A DNA stretch of 64,000 bases from Brucellaceae bacterium (GTDB lineage: Bacteria; Pseudomonadota; Alphaproteobacteria; Rhizobiales; Rhizobiaceae), in the NCBI GenBank assembly GCA_020637755.1, contig JACKJW010000004.1, positions 1 to 64,000 of the forward strand. Direction: 5' to 3'. This document shows positions 28,852-38,494 of the stretch, in pieces. The notes below the pieces were generated by a model. It saw only the letters and a program-made list of their open reading frames with translations, was not told where the DNA came from and did not search any database. Every line of letters starts with the position of its first letter. Position 1 is the stretch's first letter. A program made the translations under genes and the position numbers.

Positions 28852-31800
28852 CTGAACCGCCTGTTCGTCATTGCCGGATCGCTGGTCGTCGCGGTGCTTG
28901 CTGCGGCGCTCATCTTGCCGTGGTTCGTCAACTGGTCAAGCTACAAGGCTGATTTTGAACGGGAAGCGAGCGCGATCCTTGGCCGTGCTGTCAGTGTGAA
29001 GGGCAAGGCGGAAGCCCGGCTGCTGCCGTTCCCATCCGTCACCTTCTCCGAAGTCGAGGTTGCCGGGCCAGATGGCGGCGCGCCGGTAATGACGGCGAAG
29101 ACCTTTTCCATGGATGCCGAACTGGCGCCCTTCCTGCGCGGCGAAATCCTGATTTTCGACATGCGGCTGGACAGGCCGGTGCTGCGCCTCGTCTCGGGCG
29201 CCGACGGGCAACTGGACCTGGCGCTGCGGCCGCAGGCGCCGCCCGGCGTGTCGCAGGTGACGCTGGAATCGGTGAAGGTCACCAACGGGACAGTGGTGCT
29301 GACGCACGGCAGCAGCGGAACGGAACACCGGCTGGACGGCATTGACGGCGAGGTTTCCGCCGACACGCTGGCCGGGCCGTGGCGCGCGCAGGCGCGGGCC
29401 AGGGCCGACGGGCAGGACCTGGCGCTTTCCCTTTCGACGGCCACGCCCGATGCAGACGGCCGCCTGCGGCTGCGTCTTGTCATTGAGCCGGAGCGCATTC
29501 CCGTCACCATCGAGGCGGACGGACCGGCACGCCTTGATGATGCGGTTCCGCGCTGGAACGGGCGTTTCCGCATTGCTCCGCGCGTGGCGGGCAAGGACGG
29601 TTCGCGGCAGGACTTCTCCATCTCAGTCACCGAGCGCGACAGTACAGCAGCAGCCTGGACGGACCTTGTTGTCTCGGGTGAATTCTCGCTCGACCACAAG
29701 CTTCTGGCCTTTGACAGCCTGCGCATGGAAAGTGGCCCGCGCGACGATCCCTATGTCGCAGAAGGCACCGGCTTCATCGATCTCGGCTCCGAGCCCCGCT
29801 TTGCGCTGAGTGCGCGTGGCAACCAGATTGCGCTGGAAGAGGAGGCGGGTGCGGCGGCCGGGCCCGGCATCGCGCAGCGTATTGAGGCCCTGCAGGCGCT
29901 GGTCGCGCGTTTGCCGCAGCCGGTGATCGGCGGCACGGTCGATCTGGAACTGCCTGCGGTGGTGGCCGGTGACACGACCATCCGCGACCTCAAGGTCTCG
30001 GCCAGCCCGCGCGATGGAGCCTGGGACATTGCCGCCTTTTCGGCCAAGTTGCCCGGCCGCACGGTGCTTGAAGCCAAGGGACGGCTGACGGCGGCACCTG
30101 CGCTTGGCTTTGATGGAACGTTGCTGGCGGCCATTGCGCAGCCGTCCGGATTTGCCGCCTGGCTCGGCAATTCGGTGGACGATTCGGTGCGGCGCATCGG
30201 GTCGGCCGGGTTTTCGGCCAAGGTTGTGCTGTCGCCTGACCGGCAGAGCTTCAACGATCTGGAACTGGTGCTGGGCGGCGCGACCTTCGACGGTTCACTC
30301 GTGCGCAGCGGCGAGGCGGGCAAGCCTGCCTTCACCGCGCTCAAGCTTGCTGGGGGCGCGCTGGATTTCGACGGGCTGAATGCCTTTCTCGCGCTGTTTG
30401 TCAGCGATGAGGGCGGCTACCGTTTTGGCGAAGATGCCTTCGACATCGATCTCAAGGCCGGTCCCGTGACCTGGGCGGGCATGAGCGCGCAGAGCCTCGA
30501 CATGGCGCTCCGGCTGCGCAAGGAACGCGCCGACATCGACCGGCTGACCATTGGCGGCCTCGAAGGCGCCCATGTCACCGCTGCCGGCCATGTCACCGGC
30601 TTTCCCGGTCCGGCAGCAGGCGAGATCGACCTGTCGGTGACCGGCGAGGATCTCGCCCCGCTTGCGCGTCTGGCGGCAACGCACCTGCCGGAGGGGGCTC
30701 TGCGGGACGGAATCGTCAGGCGGCTGGACGCTTATCCGGGCCTGCTTGCCAACGGGCAGATGCGCCTGGCGCTGTCCTCTACCGTCAAGGCCGACGGTCT
30801 GCGCGATGCGGTGCTGACGGCGGAGGGGACAGCCGGGGAAACGGCAATCTCGCTGACCAGTGCCTTCAACGGCGATCCGGCCGAACCTCTCAAGGCGCAA
30901 TGGTCGCTGCAAGCCAAGGGCAGCAACCCGGATGCCGCGCCGCTGCTGGCGCTGTGGGGCGTGTCCGCCCTGCCGCTCGGACTGGGCGGTGCCGCCGAAA
31001 GTGAATTGACCCTGTCCGGCATTCCCGCAACGGGTATGGACGCCAAGGCATCGCTGACGGGCGACGGAGCCGCGCTGACCTTCACCGGCGCCGCCGGGCT
31101 TGGCGAGGGGCTCACGCTTACCGGCAAGGTGACGGCACGCGGCGATGATTTTTCTCCCTGGCTGATGGCGTCGGGCCACGGCATCACCGGTATGGAGCTG
31201 GGATTGGCCGCCGCCCTGGAAAGCCCGCTGACGCTTTCGGGCGGCGTGCTGGGGCTGCCGGCACTGCAAGGCAGCGTCAACGGGACGGCGCTGACCGGAG
31301 GCGTGGAAATCCGCGCATCGGGCAACGAGGGCGCCGAGCGGCTGAAGGTGACCGGCGCCTTGCAGCTTGCGGCGCTGGATGCACCCTGGCTCGCCAGTCT
31401 GCTGTTCGGGGAGAGCGTCCATCCGGACGAAGCGGGCTGGGCGGACAAGGCTTTCCCGCAATCCGCGCCGTTTCCCTTCGACTTCGATCTCGGCCTTCGT
31501 GCCGGACGCCTTGACTTCGGCACATGGCCGGCGGCACAGGACGTGAAGGCCCGCGCGAGCCTGGCCGGGGGCAAGCTGTGGATTGCCCATCTGGAGGCCA
31601 GGCTTGCGGGCGGGCAGGTGACTGCGCTGGGCGAGCTGTCCAATTCTGCCGGCAGTGGCCTGGTGAACGGTCAGGTGCAACTGACTGGTGCCGATGCAGC
31701 TGCCTTGCCGCTCGGACCCTTTACCGGCAAGCTGTCGGTCTCCGCGGCGCTGTCGGGCAGCGGCAAATCGGTGCGGGCGCTGATGGCGTCGCTGTCCGGT

Positions 31801-32604
31801 TCAGGCACGGTGAGCCACGCCGGGTTGGAGGTTGCCGGTCTTAACGGTGATGCCTTTGCGCCGCTGCTTGCCGCAGCGAACAAGGCCGGGCGGGAGGTCA
31901 ATGACCCGGCCGTGGCCGGGTTTGCGCCTGCTATCCTGCGGGGTGGGCGCCTTGCCCTCAAGGATGGCGATTTCGCGTTCACGCTGGCCGGCGGCGTTGC
32001 GCGCACGCCGCCGCTCAGGCTTGATGCTGGATCGGCGACGGTGCTTGCCGAACTGAGCGCGGATGCGGAGGCATCGGTGGCGGCGGCAAGCGGAACGGTG
32101 CTCTACGATGCCGGACCGGAGGCGCTGACCGGTGCCGAACCGGCGGTCGAGTTCTCCTGGAACGGCGTGCCGGGAGACGGAAACCTCTCGCTGGATACGG
32201 GTCCACTTGCCCGCTTCTTCACCCAGCGCGCGCTTGAAATCGAGCAGGCGCGGGTGGAGGCCATGCAGGCAGTGCTTTTGGAAAAGCAGCGCCTGCGGCG
32301 CGAAGTGCGCTATTTCGCGGCCCTATCGGCTGAGCGCGAACGCAAACGCCTTGAAGAGGAAGCACGGCGCAAGGCCGAAGAGGAGGCGCAGCTGAAGGCG
32401 GAGGAGGATGCCCGGCGCAAGGCCGAGGAGGAGGCGAGGCTGAAAGTGGAAGAGGAAGCACGGCGCAAGGCCGAAGACGACGCCGGAAGGCGCGGAGATG
32501 AGAACAGGACCGCGCCGCCGGTGCAAGAGGGTGCCGGTGAGTTCCTGAAACCTGGCGGAGACCTGACGATAAACCGCATCCTGGAAAACACGCGGGAATT
32601 TTGA
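28852..32604 (+). CDS. AsmA family protein
   Basis: A large inner-membrane-anchored protein of about 1,250 residues of the AsmA/YhdP group, now seen as phospholipid-transport or envelope-assembly proteins. An N-terminal transmembrane helix (RLFVIAGSLVVAVLAAALI) precedes long repetitive beta structure; the AsmA-like C-terminal domain lies around 800-1,130. It ends in a charged coiled-coil of EEARRKAEE repeats. The family helix starts before the first ATG/GTG, which fits a CTG start at 28852 (GGGAG 7 bases upstream). If only standard starts are allowed, GTG 28894 shortens the helix. Confidence 0.85.
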   Translation: MNRLFVIAGSLVVAVLAAALILPWFVNWSSYKADFEREASAILGRAVSVKGKAEARLLPFPSVTFSEVEVAGPDGGAPVMTAKTFSMDAELAPFLRGEILIFDMRLDRPVLRLVSGADGQLDLALRPQAPPGVSQVTLESVKVTNGTVVLTHGSSGTEHRLDGIDGEVSADTLAGPWRAQARARADGQDLALSLSTATPDADGRLRLRLVIEPERIPVTIEADGPARLDDAVPRWNGRFRIAPRVAGKDGSRQDFSISVTERDSTAAAWTDLVVSGEFSLDHKLLAFDSLRMESGPRDDPYVAEGTGFIDLGSEPRFALSARGNQIALEEEAGAAAGPGIAQRIEALQALVARLPQPVIGGTVDLELPAVVAGDTTIRDLKVSASPRDGAWDIAAFSAKLPGRTVLEAKGRLTAAPALGFDGTLLAAIAQPSGFAAWLGNSVDDSVRRIGSAGFSAKVVLSPDRQSFNDLELVLGGATFDGSLVRSGEAGKPAFTALKLAGGALDFDGLNAFLALFVSDEGGYRFGEDAFDIDLKAGPVTWAGMSAQSLDMALRLRKERADIDRLTIGGLEGAHVTAAGHVTGFPGPAAGEIDLSVTGEDLAPLARLAATHLPEGALRDGIVRRLDAYPGLLANGQMRLALSSTVKADGLRDAVLTAEGTAGETAISLTSAFNGDPAEPLKAQWSLQAKGSNPDAAPLLALWGVSALPLGLGGAAESELTLSGIPATGMDAKASLTGDGAALTFTGAAGLGEGLTLTGKVTARGDDFSPWLMASGHGITGMELGLAAALESPLTLSGGVLGLPALQGSVNGTALTGGVEIRASGNEGAERLKVTGALQLAALDAPWLASLLFGESVHPDEAGWADKAFPQSAPFPFDFDLGLRAGRLDFGTWPAAQDVKARASLAGGKLWIAHLEARLAGGQVTALGELSNSAGSGLVNGQVQLTGADAAALPLGPFTGKLSVSAALSGSGKSVRALMASLSGSGTVSHAGLEVAGLNGDAFAPLLAAANKAGREVNDPAVAGFAPAILRGGRLALKDGDFAFTLAGGVARTPPLRLDAGSATVLAELSADAEASVAAASGTVLYDAGPEALTGAEPAVEFSWNGVPGDGNLSLDTGPLARFFTQRALEIEQARVEAMQAVLLEKQRLRREVRYFAALSAERERKRLEEEARRKAEEEAQLKAEEDARRKAEEEARLKVEEEARRKAEDDAGRRGDENRTAPPVQEGAGEFLKPGGDLTINRILENTREF

Positions 32605-32660
32605 TGGGCGCGTCCCTTGGTCCGGATGGCCCGGGCTTCGGCGGCAGCGGCAGGAGGCAC

Positions 32661-33284
32661 ATGATGATCGAAAGCGTTGATGATTTCCTGTCTCGCGGAT
32701 GCGGGCGCTGCGGCCGGTTCAACACGCCGGATTGTTCAACCCGGCGGTGGCGGGACGGGCTGGAGGCGTTGCGCCGAATCTGCCTGGAAGCCGGCCTGTC
32801 CGAAACGGTGAAATGGGCGCATCCCTGCTATGTTTCCGACGGGCGCAATATCGCGGTTCTCGGGGCGTTTCGCGATGACTTCCGCATTACATTCTTTGCT
32901 GGCAGCCTGTTGAAGGACCCTGCAGGTGTGCTTGAAAAACCCGGAGAAAACACGCGGCACGCCAACATGATCCGGTTTACCGATACAAGCCAGGTGGCCG
33001 GTCATGAAGCCACGATCCGGGCGTATCTGGATGAGGCAGCCCTCTATGCCCGGCAGGGGATCAAGCCGGAAAAGCTTGAGGCTGAATGGGAGGTTCCGGA
33101 GGAGCTGGCAGAAGCGCTCGATTCCGATCCGCAACTCGCCGAGGCCTTTCACGCCCTGACGCCGGGGCGGCAACGAAGCTATGTCCTCAATCTCGCCGCA
33201 GCGAAAAAGACGGAGACGCGGATCTCGCGCATTGCCGGCTTTCGTGACCGGATCCTGGCGGGAAAGGGCGCGAACGAGCGCTGA
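32661..33284 (+). CDS. YdeI/OmpD-associated family protein (DUF1801-like domain)
   Basis: A 207-residue cytosolic protein. The N-terminal half is a YdhG/DUF1801-like domain (VDDFLSRGCGRCGRF, then LSETVKWAHPCY). The C-terminal half is the YdeI-type tail (AFHALTPGRQRSYVLNLAAAKKTETR, with the characteristic PGRQRSY). Function unknown. The ATG at 32661 or 32664 follows AGGAGG. Confidence 0.88.
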   Translation: MMIESVDDFLSRGCGRCGRFNTPDCSTRRWRDGLEALRRICLEAGLSETVKWAHPCYVSDGRNIAVLGAFRDDFRITFFAGSLLKDPAGVLEKPGENTRHANMIRFTDTSQVAGHEATIRAYLDEAALYARQGIKPEKLEAEWEVPEELAEALDSDPQLAEAFHALTPGRQRSYVLNLAAAKKTETRISRIAGFRDRILAGKGANER

Positions 33285-33313
33285 TCCCGCGCCGTTCAGA
33301 TTTTCGGGCAACC

Positions 33314-33745
33314 ATGGTGATGCAAAACAACAGATATTCCGGCCTCTGGTTTCCGGCAATCGGGTTGCATGCCCTCCACCAGATCGAGGAGGGGATCAGC
33401 TTCTTCTCATGGTATGCGGATCATGCCGCTCTCATGCCGGGCTGGATCCGGATCATCAGCGCGAGCCGTGCGGAAACCTGGGCGCAGCATCCGGACCTGT
33501 TTGCCTTGGTGTCAGCCGGGCAGATCATTGCGGTATCGACGCTGGCAATGCTGTTCCGGCGAAACGAAGCCGCGACCCGTTTCCTGCTGCTGCTCTATCT
33601 CCTCGGCATCACGTTCTTCTTTGGATGGCACATCCTCTCGGCCTATCTGGCGCATGCCTATGCGCCAATCATGGTGACGAGCATCGGCGGCTTTTTCTTC
33701 CTGCCGCGCTGGTTCAAAACCCTGCTCAAGCCTGCCGACGCCTGA
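33314..33745 (+). CDS. HXXEE domain membrane protein
   Basis: A 143-residue membrane protein of about four helices named for the motif HxxEE, here HQIEEG in the first part (LHALHQIEEGISFFSW). Function of the family is unknown. It starts 29 bases after the YdeI-like gene on the same strand and may be cotranscribed. Confidence 0.8.
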   Translation: MVMQNNRYSGLWFPAIGLHALHQIEEGISFFSWYADHAALMPGWIRIISASRAETWAQHPDLFALVSAGQIIAVSTLAMLFRRNEAATRFLLLLYLLGITFFFGWHILSAYLAHAYAPIMVTSIGGFFFLPRWFKTLLKPADA

Positions 33746-33793
33746 GCGCGGGGCTTGTGCGATGACGGTGGTCCGAGGGACGTGACCGTGGCC

Positions 33794-34033
33794 TCAGGCT
33801 GGCGATCTGCCCGCCTTCAAATGTGCCAGCACGGCAAGGCGGAGCGCTGACGACAGGTTGGTGTTGCGCGGGCGGGTCTCATCGATTTCAGCGACAAGGG
33901 CGGCCAGCGACAGGCCGCGCTGTTTCGCGATGGCCTCCAGTTCCGCGAAAAATTCCTGCTCCAGCGAAAACGAGGTGCGGTGCCCGTGAATGGAGACCGA
34001 GCGTTTCACCACGGCGCTGGGCGGCATGCTCAC
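33794..34033 (-). CDS. Ribbon-helix-helix domain protein (RHH_4 type)
   Basis: A 79-residue DNA-binding-type protein: a basic N-terminal strand (RSVSIHGHRTSFSLEQEF) and two helices. The GTG at 34033 overlaps the DUF4169 gene stop by 4 bases; an ATG at 34027 is an alternative. It looks like a lone RHH regulator rather than a toxin-antitoxin partner, since no toxin gene is beside it. It is the last gene of the sspB-DUF4169-RHH operon. Confidence 0.8.
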   Translation of the reverse strand: MSMPPSAVVKRSVSIHGHRTSFSLEQEFFAELEAIAKQRGLSLAALVAEIDETRPRNTNLSSALRLAVLAHLKAGRSPA

Positions 34034-34224
34034 GGCTCGCTGGTTTCGGGCTTGTCGCGGCGATGGCCCGACAGGCGCGCGGCCTCCAGCGACCGGGTGT
34101 TGCCCGTCAGCTCGCGCTCGGCGCGGGACACTCCATGGGTGATGCGGTTCTGTTCGGCTTGGGCCTCGCGCTCGCCGCGTGCCTTGCGCTTGCGGGCCAT
34201 GCGAAGATTGACGACGTCGCCCAT
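34030..34224 (-). CDS. DUF4169 family small protein
   Basis: A 64-residue basic protein with the DUF4169 opening VVNLRMARKRKARGEREAQA. Unknown function; it is found next to ribbon-helix-helix genes in many rhizobial genomes. It starts 4 bases after sspB ends and overlaps the downstream RHH gene, so the three are one operon. Confidence 0.85.
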   Translation of the reverse strand: MGDVVNLRMARKRKARGEREAQAEQNRITHGVSRAERELTGNTRSLEAARLSGHRRDKPETSEP

Positions 34225-34228
34225 GCCG

Positions 34229-34795
34229 TCACTTGTTCTTGCGGAAGGCGTCCAGCGAGACGACTTCGGCGGCCGGTTTCTCGCCATCGGCAGGCTTTTC
34301 GGCGGCGGGCTTCTTCTTCTCGGACTTGTCAGCCTTTTCCGTCTTGGGCTTGGCCGCCGCCGGGGCAAGCACCGGCTTCTCGGCTTTCGGGGCAGGGACA
34401 GGCGCCAGTTCGGTGATCTGGGCTTCCTGTTTCTCTTCCACGCGGACGTCGAACTCCAGCTCGAAATTCACGGAAGGATCATAGAAGCCGCGCACGGCGG
34501 AGAAGGGGATTTCCAGCTTTTCGGGAATGTCGGAAAAGGACAGTCCGACCTCGAAGCCGCTGTCCGTCACCTTCAGGTCCCAATACTGGTACTGGAGCAC
34601 GATGGTCATCTGCTCCGGGTACTTTTCCATCAGGCGCGACGAGATGCGCACGCCCGGCGCATGGGTCAGGAAGGTGATGAAGAAATGATGGTTGCCCGGC
34701 AGACCCGTACGCGCCACTTCCGACAGAACCTTGCGCATGACGCCGCGCAGGGCTTCCTGCGCCAGGATATCATAACGGATCTGGTCCTTGGACAT
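34229..34795 (-). CDS. sspB: SspB-family ClpXP adaptor
   Basis: A 188-residue adaptor that delivers SsrA-tagged proteins to ClpXP. The conserved alpha-type SspB core (DILAQEALRGVMRKVL, HHFFITF, the YWDLKVTDSGFEV sheet) is followed by a long charged Ala/Pro/Lys linker. It ends with VVSLDAFRKNK, a likely ClpX-binding tail. The start at 34795 is chosen. The tmRNA gene that makes the tag lies about 90 bases upstream on the same strand. Confidence 0.92.
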   Translation of the reverse strand: MSKDQIRYDILAQEALRGVMRKVLSEVARTGLPGNHHFFITFLTHAPGVRISSRLMEKYPEQMTIVLQYQYWDLKVTDSGFEVGLSFSDIPEKLEIPFSAVRGFYDPSVNFELEFDVRVEEKQEAQITELAPVPAPKAEKPVLAPAAAKPKTEKADKSEKKKPAAEKPADGEKPAAEVVSLDAFRKNK

Positions 34796-34884
34796 GGGCG
34801 GCTTCGCTCCCGGAATCTCGACTGGCCAAAGATTTAGAGCAGATTTCACGGCGGCGCAAACAGGATTGCTGGCCGGTGACGGGG

Positions 34885-35223
34885 AAAGGCGGACTGGAGG
34901 GAAAGTGGAGGCTTCTGTTGCCAGGCGCCTCCGGGCCCCGCCTGCCGGTGCTACCCGTCAGGACTTGATTTGAAACAGTCGCACCGCCTTAGGCAGCGAG
35001 ACGAGCTTCAGCATAGTTGTCGTTTGCAACTATAAGGTTGACCCGATGACGGTGGTATCATGCCGGGCAAAAGCGCGCTCTTTACACCCTCGTCGATCCT
35101 GTTTCGCCCCCGTCAGGAGCCGCTGCCGTTTCAGCGGATTCTGGTGGAGGCGCCGGGTACCGCCCCCGGGTCCGAATGGTTTATTACAACGGCCGTTTAT
35201 CGCCATAGCCGGTCAAGCCGGCA
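34885..35223 (-). ncRNA. ssrA: tmRNA (SsrA), permuted alphaproteobacterial type
   Basis: Rescues stalled ribosomes and adds a degradation tag. In minus-strand order the acceptor piece comes first and ends in CGCCTCCACCA (35152-35142). The coding piece then starts GGGGGCG (35111-35105) and pairs with it over 7 bases, including the G-U at position 3 that marks alanine identity. The tag ORF encodes ANDNYAEARLAA (35027-34989, TAA stop). A pseudoknot-like set of stems (CAGGCG/CGCCTG and GGAGGC/GCCTCC) follows. A TATA-like box (35235-35230) fits the upstream end. The exact ends are estimates. Confidence 0.93.
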
Positions 35224-35429
35224 CCCCACATATAGGCGCTTGTCTTGAGAATGAAAAGGGCAGGGACGTCACCGCCACTGCTGAGGATGACGCGCTGCGG
35301 GATTGACTTCACGAGGATGGGTTGTAGCCTGCCGCAGCGTGAATTCCGGGGAAGCGGATTCGCGCAACAGGACTTATCCAGGGGGCCGGCCATGGGAATG
35401 GCCGCCATAGCGCCAAAGGGAGTTTCGCC

Positions 35430-35738
35430 ATGGCCGACTATCTTGCCGATGTGAAGAAATACGATGCGGGTGCCGATGAGGCGATCGTCAACAAGATCGT
35501 CAAGCATCTGGGCATTGCGCTGCGCTCGCGCGACGCTTCGCTGGTGTCCTGCACCGATCCGTCGGAACTCGACCGCGTGGTGGAAAAGTGGTGCGGCAAG
35601 AAGCTTGGCGTCACCGGCGATGCCGCCTCGGGCGCCGTCCAGTCCGTCTGCGAGACCATGAAGGCCGACAAGACCAAAGCGCGCGTCACCTTCTACTATC
35701 TGGTGGCCAAGGAACTGGGCAAGCTCGGCGATCTGTGA
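35430..35738 (+). CDS. DUF2853 family protein
   Basis: A 102-residue protein with three cysteines that carries the DUF2853 pattern (YLADVKKYDAGADEAIVNKIV, then LGITLRSRD-like and TFYYLVAKELGKL). Unknown function, common in alphaproteobacteria. AAAGGGAG precedes the ATG at 35430. Confidence 0.88.
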   Translation: MADYLADVKKYDAGADEAIVNKIVKHLGIALRSRDASLVSCTDPSELDRVVEKWCGKKLGVTGDAASGAVQSVCETMKADKTKARVTFYYLVAKELGKLGDL

Positions 35739-35917
35739 GCCGGGTTTTTCCCGTCCATGACGGAAGGGCCGTGGCGCAAGCCGCGGCCTTTTGCCGTTCA
35801 CCGGCTGGGCAGCGGCAAAGCCTGCCGCTTCTCCACAAGCGCTTTGCCCGTCAGCGCTGACACCGGTGGCCCGGCTGGTCTAAGGTGTCAGGCGGAATCA
35901 TCTGACCGGACCTGCCG

Positions 35918-36712
35918 ATGCACCAATATCTCGATCTCCTGGAACATGTGATGGACACCGGCTTCGACCGGGGTGACCGCACGGGCACGGGCACGCGTTC
36001 GGTCTTCGGCCATCAGATGCGCTTCGACCTTTCGCAAGGCTTCCCGGTGCTGACCACCAAGAAGCTGCACCTGCGCTCGATCATCCATGAACTGCTGTGG
36101 TTCCTGAAGGGCGACACCAATATCCGCTACCTTCAGGACAACGGCGTTTCCATCTGGGATGAGTGGGCCGACGAGAATGGCGAACTCGGCCCGGTCTATG
36201 GAAAGCAATGGCGGTCCTGGCCGGACGGCAAGGGCGGGACGATCGACCAGATCGCCAATCTGGTCCACCAGATCCGTACCAGTCCCAATTCGCGCCGCCT
36301 GATCGTTTCCGCCTGGAACCCGGCGGAAGTGGACCACATGGCGCTGCCGCCGTGCCACTGCCTGTTCCAGTTCTACGTGGCGGACGGCAGGCTCTCCTGC
36401 CAGCTCTACCAACGCTCCGCCGACATTTTTCTCGGCGTGCCGTTCAACATCGCTTCCTATGCGCTGCTGACGCTGATGGTCGCGCAGGTGACCGGCCTGA
36501 AGCCCGGCGAATTCGTGCACACGCTGGGCGACGCGCATCTCTATCACAATCATTTCGACCAGGCGCGCCAGCAACTTGGCCGCACCCCGCATCGCCTGCC
36601 GGTGATGGAGCTCAATCCCGCCGTCACCGATCTGTTTGCGTTCACCTATGAGGATTTCCGGCTGGTGGGTTACGAGGCCGCGCCCTCCATCAAGGCCCCG
36701 ATTGCCGTATGA
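35918..36712 (+). CDS. thyA: Thymidylate synthase
   Basis: Makes dTMP from dUMP with methylene-tetrahydrofolate. It is 264 residues, the standard length. The nucleophile Cys lies in [12 protein letters not shown]; the dUMP-binding [12 protein letters not shown] block and the YHNHFDQ region are intact. The gene overlaps folA by 4 bases (ATGA), so the enzyme that consumes tetrahydrofolate and the one that restores it are cotranslated. Confidence 0.97.
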   Translation: MHQYLDLLEHVMDTGFDRGDRTGTGTRSVFGHQMRFDLSQGFPVLTTKKLHLRSIIHELLWFLKGDTNIRYLQDNGVSIWDEWADENGELGPVYGKQWRSWPDGKGGTIDQIANLVHQIRTSPNSRRLIVSAWNPAEVDHMALPPCHCLFQFYVADGRLSCQLYQRSADIFLGVPFNIASYALLTLMVAQVTGLKPGEFVHTLGDAHLYHNHFDQARQQLGRTPHRLPVMELNPAVTDLFAFTYEDFRLVGYEAAPSIKAPIAV

Positions 36713-37272
36713 GCGCGCCCGCCATCGTCATCGTCGTTGCGGCATCGCTCAACAATGTCATCGGGCGCGACGGAGACATGCCGTGGAAGCTGTCGAGCGA
36801 CCTGAAGCGCTTCAAGGCGATCACCATGGGCTGTCCCGTCATCATGGGGCGCAAGACCTTTGACAGCATCGGCAGGCCGTTGCCGGGGCGGCTCAACATT
36901 GTCATCTCGCGGGATTTTGACTGGGAGGCTGACGGGGTCATCCGGCTCGGGTCGCTCGATGCGGCACTGGACCTGGCGCAGGCCCATGTCGAAGCAGCAG
37001 AGCGCGACGCGGTGGACAAGGGCGAGGAGCCGCCCGAACTGGATATCTGCGTCATCGGTGGCGGGCAGGTCTATGCTCAGGCACTGGCGCTGGCCGATGC
37101 TGTCCACCTGACGCGGGTTCTGGCCGAGATCGACGGCGACACGCATTTTCCTCCACTCGACCCGGACGACTGGACGCTGGAGCATGCAGAAGACGTGCCG
37201 GAGGGGCCGAAGGACAGTCACGCGACGCGCTACGAGGTCTGGCTCCGGCGTGATGCGGCGGATCGTCCCTGA
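36709..37272 (+). CDS. folA: Dihydrofolate reductase
   Basis: NADPH-dependent reduction of dihydrofolate to tetrahydrofolate. Typical motifs are [21 protein letters not shown] with the catalytic Asp, and [18 protein letters not shown] for NADPH. At 187 residues it is slightly longer than usual because of an acidic insert between [17 protein letters not shown] and the C-terminal sheet. It overlaps thyA by 4 bases. Confidence 0.96.
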   Translation: MSAPAIVIVVAASLNNVIGRDGDMPWKLSSDLKRFKAITMGCPVIMGRKTFDSIGRPLPGRLNIVISRDFDWEADGVIRLGSLDAALDLAQAHVEAAERDAVDKGEEPPELDICVIGGGQVYAQALALADAVHLTRVLAEIDGDTHFPPLDPDDWTLEHAEDVPEGPKDSHATRYEVWLRRDAADRP

Positions 37273-37329
37273 CCTGTCCGCGCGTTCACTTTAACCGCGC
37301 TTTATTCGCCAAAACCGCCGGGGCCTGCG

Positions 37330-37358
37330 TTGAAAGGGCTTCCGCGCATACCTATAAC
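37330..37358 (+). promoter_or_regulatory. Probable promoter upstream of hflK
   Basis: TTGAAA at 37330-37335 and TATAAC at 37353-37358, spaced by 17 bases. The site also resembles alphaproteobacterial heat-shock (sigma-32) promoters, which would suit a membrane quality-control operon; this is inference. Confidence 0.55.
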
Positions 37359-37414
37359 CAAGCAAACGTGACCGTAAGCGCACCACAGTCCCTGCGGGGG
37401 CAAGAGGAGTAGGA

Positions 37415-38494
37415 ATGCCCTGGAGCAATCAAGGTGGGAATGGCGGCCCGTGGGGCGGCAACAACAACAAGGGTCCCTGGGGCCAGGGGCCGAACGGCCC
37501 GCGCGGGCCGCAGAACACTCCGCCCGACCTTGAGGACATCATCCGCAAGGGTCAGGACCGCCTGAAGAATGCGCTTCCCCGCGGCTCGGGCACACCCGCC
37601 CTGTTCGGTCTGATCGGCGCCGGCCTGCTGGCGCTGTGGGTGTTCCAGTGCATCTATACGGTCCAGCCGGACGAGCTGGGCGTCGAGCTTCGCTTCGGCA
37701 AGCCGAAGGAAGAGATTTCAGAACCCGGCCTGCATTTCCATTTCTGGCCGGTCGAGACGGTCGAGATCGCCAATACGGCCGAAAAGCTGGTCAATATCGG
37801 TGGCGGCAACCAGCGCGCTTCGTCGGGTCTGATGCTGTCGGGCGACCAGAACATCGTCGACGTGCAGTTCTCGGTCGCCTACCAGGTGGCCGATCCGCGC
37901 GCCTATCTCTTCAAGGTGGCCGATCCCGATGACACGCTGCGTTCGGTTGCCGAAAGCGCAATGCGTGAAGTGGTCGGACGCCGCCCGGCGCAGGACATTT
38001 TCCGCGACAACCGCCAATCCATTGCCGACGATGTGCGCCAGATCGTGCAGCAGACGCTGGACGACTATGGTGCGGGCCTGAACATCAATGCAATTTCGAT
38101 CGAGGATGCGGCGCCTCCGCGCGAGGTGGCCGACGCCTTCGACGAAGTGCAGCGCGCCGAGCAGGACGAGGACCGGTTCCGCGAGGAAGCCAACCAGTAT
38201 TCCAACCAGAAGCTGGGTCAGGCGCGTGGTGAAGCCGCGCAGGTTCGCGAGGACGCGGCTGCCTACAAGAACCGGGTTGTGCAGGAAGCCGAGGGTGAGG
38301 CGCAGCGCTTCCTGTCGGTTTACGAGCAGTACAGAAACGCGCCGGAAGTGACACGCAAGCGCCTGTTCCTGGAGACCATGGAAGAGGTGCTGAAGGGATC
38401 CGACAAGGTGATCATCGAACAAGGCCAGAACGGGCAGGGCGTCGTGCCCTACCTTCCGCTCAACGAACTCTCCAAGCGCCAGGGAGCCAAGTGA
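37415..38494 (+). CDS. hflK: FtsH modulator HflK (SPFH protein)
   Basis: A 359-residue membrane protein. The N-terminal 45 residues are Gly/Asn-rich and the transmembrane helix is near TPALFGLIGAGLLALWVF. An SPFH/band-7 domain and a coiled-coil tail (EANQYSNQKLGQARGEAAQ) follow. With HflC it forms the HflKC cage that limits FtsH protease activity in the membrane. Its stop overlaps the hflC start. Confidence 0.96.
   Translation: MPWSNQGGNGGPWGGNNNKGPWGQGPNGPRGPQNTPPDLEDIIRKGQDRLKNALPRGSGTPALFGLIGAGLLALWVFQCIYTVQPDELGVELRFGKPKEEISEPGLHFHFWPVETVEIANTAEKLVNIGGGNQRASSGLMLSGDQNIVDVQFSVAYQVADPRAYLFKVADPDDTLRSVAESAMREVVGRRPAQDIFRDNRQSIADDVRQIVQQTLDDYGAGLNINAISIEDAAPPREVADAFDEVQRAEQDEDRFREEANQYSNQKLGQARGEAAQVREDAAAYKNRVVQEAEGEAQRFLSVYEQYRNAPEVTRKRLFLETMEEVLKGSDKVIIEQGQNGQGVVPYLPLNELSKRQGAK

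Noticed and set aside
33794..34224. RHH protein plus DUF4169 as a toxin-antitoxin pair
   Set aside because: DUF4169 is not a toxin family and the pair is embedded in the sspB operon.
35046..35306. Short ORFs over the tmRNA region
   Set aside because: They lie over the tmRNA gene on the opposite strand and have no domain.
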